This document shows, one piece after another, positions 59,923 through 64,000 of a stretch of 64,000 nucleotides of DNA (position 1 is its first letter; the number at the start of each line of letters is the position of its first letter). The stretch lies in assembly GCA_052266715.1 (NCBI GenBank), contig JBQPRB010000010.1. One strand, 5' to 3'. Made by a program: the position numbers and the translations under genes. This DNA comes from Jeotgalibaca sp052266715 (GTDB taxonomy: Bacteria > Bacillota > Bacilli > Lactobacillales > Aerococcaceae). The notes under the pieces are model-generated. The model did not search any database, was not told the DNA's origin, and saw only the letters and a list, made by a program, of their open reading frames with translations.

Positions 59923-59939
59923 GATTGTCTGAAAGTCGG

Positions 59940-60593
59940 TCATGCCGATTCTTTATTATGCCAATAGCGAACCAACAAGGACAATGAGAAACATACTGTA
60001 AAATAAGTAAGTCCTAAAAATCCATATAATAAAAATACTTCTACTGACTGGGTAGCGCGACCCAGTACGACCTGTCCACTTCGCGTTAGTTCCATAATAC
60101 CCAACCCTGCTAAAAAAGACGTGTCTTTTACGGTCGTTATAACTTGGGACAAAAGCGACGGAACAATGCGTCTAAAGGCTTGCGGCAAAATGATATAAAT
60201 GAGTGTCTGAATAAAAGAAAAACCTTGTGAATAAGCCGCTTCAAATTGGCCTTTTTCTAGCGCGTTTAATCCTCCTCGTACAATTTCGGCAATAACGGCC
60301 GATGTATACAGGAACAAAGCGAATGAGCCTTTTACTGTGACCGTGCTCCCTGGAATCAAGAAGGCGCACCCTAGCATCCACAACAACAAAGGCGTATTTC
60401 GAAAAATTTCGATATAAGCACTGGAAAGTCTACTAAGAACTTTCACTTTGTATTGACGCAACAAGCCCAGGATAGTTCCAAAAATAATTGAACCCATAAT
60501 CACAGAAATGGAAATGAGAAACGTGAGCTTCAATCCATCCATCAAAAAGCCTAGGTTATCCGGAGAAAATACACGTTGGATGGCTTCAATCAT
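59940..60593 (-). CDS. Amino-acid ABC transporter permease
   Basis: The 217-residue permease of the His/Glu/Gln family has about five helices and the EAA-type loop GLNALEKGQFEAAYSQGFSF (about 108-127) that contacts the ATPase. It overlaps the other permease gene by four bases. Together with the binding protein and ATPase it forms a polar amino-acid importer, probably for glutamate/aspartate or glutamine. Confidence 0.9.
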   Translation of the reverse strand: MIEAIQRVFSPDNLGFLMDGLKLTFLISISVIMGSIIFGTILGLLRQYKVKVLSRLSSAYIEIFRNTPLLLWMLGCAFLIPGSTVTVKGSFALFLYTSAVIAEIVRGGLNALEKGQFEAAYSQGFSFIQTLIYIILPQAFRRIVPSLLSQVITTVKDTSFLAGLGIMELTRSGQVVLGRATQSVEVFLLYGFLGLTYFTVCFSLSLLVRYWHNKESA

Positions 60594-61309
60594 TCAATCA
60601 CCTCCGGTAAACTGATTGGTGTGACAGTAACTATATCTTTATTTTTCAATTTTTCTTCATACATTTTAGCAAACACTGCCAACGGATAGCATAAAGAAAA
60701 GTATAAGAGACCGGCTACTAAATAGGCAGGTCCATAGTTCAAGCTTGATGAAGCATATGAATCTGCCGAATACATCAAATCAGCTCCGGCTATAATGGCT
60801 AATACCGACGTATTCTTGATCAGGTTAACCGCCTGATTGGCAAGCGGTGGTAAGATAATTTTAACCGTCTGTGGCAAAATGATGTAGCGCATGGTTTGGA
60901 TGTAGTCAAATCCTTGTGAATAGGCAGCTTCCGTTTGACCTTTAGGAATAGCAGTGATGCCCGCACGGACCACTTCACCGATATAAGCACCATGGTAAAA
61001 GCCTACCCCTACCACACCAATTGTAAATTCAGACATAACGAGGCCAGCCATCGCCAGCCCGTTATACATAAAAAATATCAAAATGACTAAAGGAATATTT
61101 TGGAAAAATTCGACATAAATACGAGCGAATACTTTAAGGAAACGATTTTTTGAAGTTGAAAATAAACCTATCATAACCCCGATTGCCAAGGCCAATACAA
61201 GAGCCAAGGCAGCTATCAGTATCGTCCTGAAGAACCCTCCTATAAATTGTTCACTATTTTCAAAGAGGGCCTCAAAGCGCCAAAATGCAAATGGATTTGA
61301 GCTTCTCAT
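60590..61309 (-). CDS. Amino-acid ABC transporter permease
   Basis: The 239-residue partner permease has the EAA loop GITAIPKGQTEAAYSQGFDY (about 118-137) and five to six helices. It overlaps both neighbours by four bases (ATGA), so the operon is tightly coupled. The two permeases share the TEAAYSQGF loop and are clearly paralogous. Confidence 0.9.
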   Translation of the reverse strand: MRSSNPFAFWRFEALFENSEQFIGGFFRTILIAALALVLALAIGVMIGLFSTSKNRFLKVFARIYVEFFQNIPLVILIFFMYNGLAMAGLVMSEFTIGVVGVGFYHGAYIGEVVRAGITAIPKGQTEAAYSQGFDYIQTMRYIILPQTVKIILPPLANQAVNLIKNTSVLAIIAGADLMYSADSYASSSLNYGPAYLVAGLLYFSLCYPLAVFAKMYEEKLKNKDIVTVTPISLPEVIE

Positions 61310-62106
61310 TCACTCAAGCCCCATTCCTCGACCATTGCATCGATTGTACCATCTTCCAACCAGCCAGAAATTAAACCATCCAAGTATTCAGCTAATTCTG
61401 TATTCGTTTTCTTTGTAACGGCACCATAGTCCTGTGTGCCAAAACGATCAGGCAAAATAGTAGTTGAATCATCAACATAACCATTTAGTATGGAACGGTC
61501 CACACTGAAAGCATCGATTCGATTTGAATCCAAAGCTGCTTTAATTTCTGGGTAAGTAGCATACTCCGAATACTTTAAAGAAATACCATATGGTTCTGCT
61601 TCCGTATCAATCAGGCCAGAAGTTGTCGCACTTTGTGCTACCCCAATGGTCGCCCCATCCATATCCGCCAGGCTTTCATAACCTTTATCCTTTTTAACCA
61701 GGATTCCAACAGCATCTTGGAAATAAGGCTCAGTAAAGTTATAGGTTTCTTTTCGTTCATCCGTAATTGTGAAAGTTGAGATCAACATATCGACTTCGCC
61801 ATTGTCCACGAGAGGGCCACGTGTTTTTGCTGTAACGGGCGTAAAATCCACTGCTTCTGGGTCACCCAGAATTTCTTCCGCAACCTTCTTGGCCAAATCA
61901 ATTTCGAAGCCTTCGATTTCATTGGTGCTTGTATTACGTAACCCAAAGTTCGGAACATCTTCTTTTACCCCAACACGTAAAACGCCCGCTTCCTTGATAG
62001 AATCAACGGTGGTTTGACTAGAAGAATCCGCCGTCGTTTCTCCGGAACAAGCTGCTAAGGTAAACGTTGTTAATAATAGTAGACCTTTCAATAAATGCTT
62101 TTTCAT
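61306..62106 (-). CDS. Amino-acid substrate-binding lipoprotein
   Basis: The 266-residue family 3 solute-binding protein has a lipobox (TLAACSG, Cys20) and then VLRVGVKEDVPNFG, NEIEGFEIDLAKKVAEEI (about 60-77) and the ISTFTITDERKETYNFTEPY segment (about 110-129), in which the conserved Arg binds the amino-acid carboxylate. It resembles PEB1/GluB binding proteins, so glutamate or aspartate is likely. Confidence 0.9.
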   Translation of the reverse strand: MKKHLLKGLLLLTTFTLAACSGETTADSSSQTTVDSIKEAGVLRVGVKEDVPNFGLRNTSTNEIEGFEIDLAKKVAEEILGDPEAVDFTPVTAKTRGPLVDNGEVDMLISTFTITDERKETYNFTEPYFQDAVGILVKKDKGYESLADMDGATIGVAQSATTSGLIDTEAEPYGISLKYSEYATYPEIKAALDSNRIDAFSVDRSILNGYVDDSTTILPDRFGTQDYGAVTKKTNTELAEYLDGLISGWLEDGTIDAMVEEWGLSE

Positions 62107-62134
62107 AATATTTCCTCCTTGGATAGCTGATTTT

Positions 62135-62857
62135 TCAGCGTAATATTTTACTTAAAAATGCCTTTGTTCTTTCATTAGTAGGATTATCGAAGAAATGTTG
62201 TGGAGAACCCTCTTCCAAAATCTGACCTTGATCCATGAAGACGACCCGATCGGCTACCTCTCGTGCAAATCCCATTTCATGTGTTACGACAATCATTGTG
62301 ATATTCAAATCGGATAACTTGATCATCACATCCAACACCTCCTGAACCGTTTCCGGATCCAAGGCAGAAGTTGGTTCATCAAATAAGAATATTTTCTTTT
62401 CGGAACAGAGTGCTCGCGCAATGGCGACCCGTTGTTGCTGTCCGCCAGAAAGAGTGGACGGATAAACATGGGCTTTTTCACTCAAACCAACGACGTTCAG
62501 ATAATGATGTGCTAGTTCTTCAGCGTCCTGTCGTGATTTCTTTTGTAGTTTAATCGGGCCCAACGTTAGGTTTTCTAACACCGTCATATGCGGGTATAAG
62601 TTAAATTGTTGGAATACCATCGCGGACGATTCTCTTACAATATCTAATTTGTTTTTTGTTGTTAGTTGTTTACCTTCAATATAAACGGCCCCGCTAGTAG
62701 GTTCTTCCAAAAAATTGACACAGCGAACCGTTGTGCTTTTCCCTGACCCTGAAGGTCCGATAATGACAAGTTTCTCACCTTCTTGGACAGTAAGGTTCAC
62801 ATCTTTCAAAACATGATGTTCGCCAAAATATTTATTGATGTTTTCCAGTTTAATCAT
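62135..62857 (-). CDS. glnQ: Amino-acid ABC transporter ATPase (GlnQ type)
   Basis: The 240-residue ATPase has Walker A IGPSGSGKSTTVR (about 33-45), Q-loop FQQFNLYPHMTVLEN, signature LSGGQQQRVAIARAL (about 135-149) and Walker B FLFDEPTSALDPE. I start at the ATG at 62857 after GAGAGGTGATG; the longer frame upstream covers the regulatory region. A GlnR-type box lies 70 bases upstream. It is the first gene of the importer operon. Confidence 0.93.
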   Translation of the reverse strand: MIKLENINKYFGEHHVLKDVNLTVQEGEKLVIIGPSGSGKSTTVRCVNFLEEPTSGAVYIEGKQLTTKNKLDIVRESSAMVFQQFNLYPHMTVLENLTLGPIKLQKKSRQDAEELAHHYLNVVGLSEKAHVYPSTLSGGQQQRVAIARALCSEKKIFLFDEPTSALDPETVQEVLDVMIKLSDLNITMIVVTHEMGFAREVADRVVFMDQGQILEEGSPQHFFDNPTNERTKAFLSKILR

Positions 62858-62926
62858 AAAAGCATCACCTCTCGACAGATTATAAAACGATGAAAATAAA
62901 CGGGCAAATATTTCATTACATTTTAA

Positions 62927-62943
62927 TGTCATATTTTATAACA
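62927..62943 (-). promoter_or_regulatory. GlnR/TnrA-type operator
   Basis: TGTCATATTTTATAACA fits the TGTNA-N7-TNACA nitrogen-control consensus exactly. It lies in the promoter region of the glnQ operon and next to glnA, which points to repression of the importer when nitrogen is plentiful. Confidence 0.72.
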
Positions 62944-63000
62944 TCATTTCTCGAAAAAACTGTTTTAAAAACAAAGCAACCGTTTTCAAATAGAGACAAA

Positions 63001-63038
63001 AAAATTCCCTCACCATTTAAATGATGAGGGAATTTTTT
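63001..63038 (-). terminator. glnA terminator
   Basis: AAAAATTCCCTCA and TGAGGGAATTTTT pair; an inner CATTTAAATG extends the stem. T runs lie on both sides. Confidence 0.88.
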
Positions 63039-64000
63039 TAGTAAGCACGCAAATATTGACTGACTTCCCAGTCGGTAACTTGGCTTATGTAGGTCGCAAC
63101 TTCGATTTCTTTCGCTTCGATAAAGCTACGACTGATATGCTCTCCTAAGGAATCTAGAATAAGCGGATCTTTTTTCAACTCCTCAACAGCATCTCCTAAA
63201 TTCTTAGGTAAATCATAAATACCGTTATCGTGACGGTCTTGCGCATCCATCACATAGATATTGCGATCGATCGGTGCTGGAACATCTAAGTCATTGATAA
63301 TCCCATCCAGTCCGGCAGCTATCAGAGTAGCCAGTGCCAAGTAAGGGTTTGTGGACGGGTCCACACTACGCAACTCAACTCGTGTGGATAGGCCACGGGA
63401 AGCAGGGATACGAATCAATGGTGACCGGTTTTGTGTACTCCAAGCAATATAGACAGGTGCTTCAAAGCCCGGTACCAAACGTTTATAGGAATTAATTATA
63501 GGATTGCAGATAGCAGTATACGCTTTCGCGTGATGCAATAAACCTGCGATAAATTTATAAGCTGTTTCACTCAAGCCGCTTTCACTTTCAGGGTCAAAGA
63601 ATGCATTTCCTTCTGGAGTGAAGAGAGACATGTTACAGTGCATTCCTGATCCATTAATGCCATAAACAGGTTTTGGCATAAATGTCGCATGCAGACCATG
63701 TTTGCGTGCTACCGTTTTAACAATAAGTTTAAAAGTTTGAATGTTATCACACGCTTCAATAGCATTTGAATATTTCCAATCAATTTCATGTTGTCCCGGC
63801 GCTACTTCATGGTGGCTCGCTTCAATCTCAAAACCAAGGGCTTCTAATTCCAAAACGATTTCACGGCGACAGTTTTCGCCTAAATCCGTTGGAGCAAGGT
63901 CAAAGTAGCCACCCTCGTCATTCAAATCGAATGTTGGTTTACCAAATTCATCCATTTTGAATAAAAAGAACTCTGGTTCTGGCCCTAGATTAAATTCTGT
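63038..64000 (-). CDS. glnA: Glutamine synthetase type I, 3' part
   Basis: The last 320 or so codons of glnA are present; the frame continues beyond the window edge (GPEPEFFLFKMDEFG at its start here, with the catalytic Glu of the EPEFFLF motif). Other GS landmarks are EVAPGQHEIDWKYSN, HATFMPKPVYGINGSGMHCN with the ATP-site residues, and NRSPLIRIPASRGLSTRVE with the active-site Arg. The C-terminus (WEVSQYLRAY) is that of the Gram-positive type I-alpha enzyme. glnR usually lies just upstream, outside this window. Confidence 0.97.
   Translation of the reverse strand, partial: TEFNLGPEPEFFLFKMDEFGKPTFDLNDEGGYFDLAPTDLGENCRREIVLELEALGFEIEASHHEVAPGQHEIDWKYSNAIEACDNIQTFKLIVKTVARKHGLHATFMPKPVYGINGSGMHCNMSLFTPEGNAFFDPESESGLSETAYKFIAGLLHHAKAYTAICNPIINSYKRLVPGFEAPVYIAWSTQNRSPLIRIPASRGLSTRVELRSVDPSTNPYLALATLIAAGLDGIINDLDVPAPIDRNIYVMDAQDRHDNGIYDLPKNLGDAVEELKKDPLILDSLGEHISRSFIEAKEIEVATYISQVTDWEVSQYLRAY

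Noticed and set aside
1..64000. CRISPR arrays, tRNA genes and prophage genes
   Set aside because: I looked for regularly spaced repeats, cloverleaf sequences with CCA-type ends and phage structural or integrase genes and saw none within the window.

Overview
The window is a low-GC Gram-positive chromosome segment, best placed in the order Lactobacillales (Carnobacteriaceae, Aerococcaceae or Enterococcaceae type; the genus cannot be settled from the sequence alone). The basis is the Firmicute order cysS-mrnC-rlmB-rae1-(sigH)-rpmG-secE-nusG-rplK-rplA-rplJ-rplL-rsmC-like-rpoB-rpoC, strong AGGAGG-type ribosome sites, consensus TTGACA/TATAAT promoters, and lipoproteins typical of Firmicutes.

Layout. 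1-2.4 kb: tandem promoters leaving the window leftwards (probably towards an rRNA operon), a polyprenyl-phosphate transporter gene, an unexplained rod-shaped structured element, a prepilin peptidase (comC) and the right end of a lost IS200/IS605 element. 2.4-14.2 kb: RNA polymerase, ribosomal protein, nusG, secE and rpmG genes. 14.3-21.3 kb: a complete flavin-based extracellular electron transfer (FLEET) locus: dmkA, fmnB, pplA, dmkB, eetA, ndh2, eetB. 21.5-39.7 kb: an accessory region filling the place where rae1 normally adjoins sigH. It holds the 3' remnant of sigH, an IS200/IS605 element with an intact tnpB and a dead tnpA, a cytosine methyltransferase with two nuclease-fold genes (restriction-like), an IS1182-family remnant, a GC-rich two-gene unit of unknown function, a second broken rae1 3' end, and a carbohydrate unit (BglG-type regulator, PTS IIB and IIC, transketolase) with cre-like sites. 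39.8-47.6 kb: conserved housekeeping genes rae1, rlmB, mrnC, cysS, gltX, yacL, radA and dut. 47.8-64 kb: a sugar ABC ATPase, alpha-amylase, an MhqR-type ring-cleaving dioxygenase, a lipoprotein, pepV, several small membrane proteins, an Rgg-like regulator divergent from a short secreted-peptide gene, a baeRF-family protein, a GNAT enzyme, a YpfJ-type metalloprotease, an amino-acid ABC transporter with a GlnR-type box, and the 3' part of glnA.

How the parts work together: the FLEET genes would pass electrons from NADH (Ndh2) through demethylmenaquinone made by DmkA/DmkB to EetA/EetB and to the surface flavoprotein PplA, which FmnB flavinylates. The accessory region looks like a mosaic defence and metabolism island: its parts differ strongly in base composition and are separated by transposon debris. 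The two strongest candidates for undescribed biology are (i) the Rgg-like regulator with a divergent 47-residue peptide precursor ending in an SHP-like motif, with a perfect dyad between them, and (ii) the GC-rich operon at 30.09-32.72 kb whose large protein ends in a coiled coil and a DUF2325-like fold. All functions are read from sequence by eye; no search was run.
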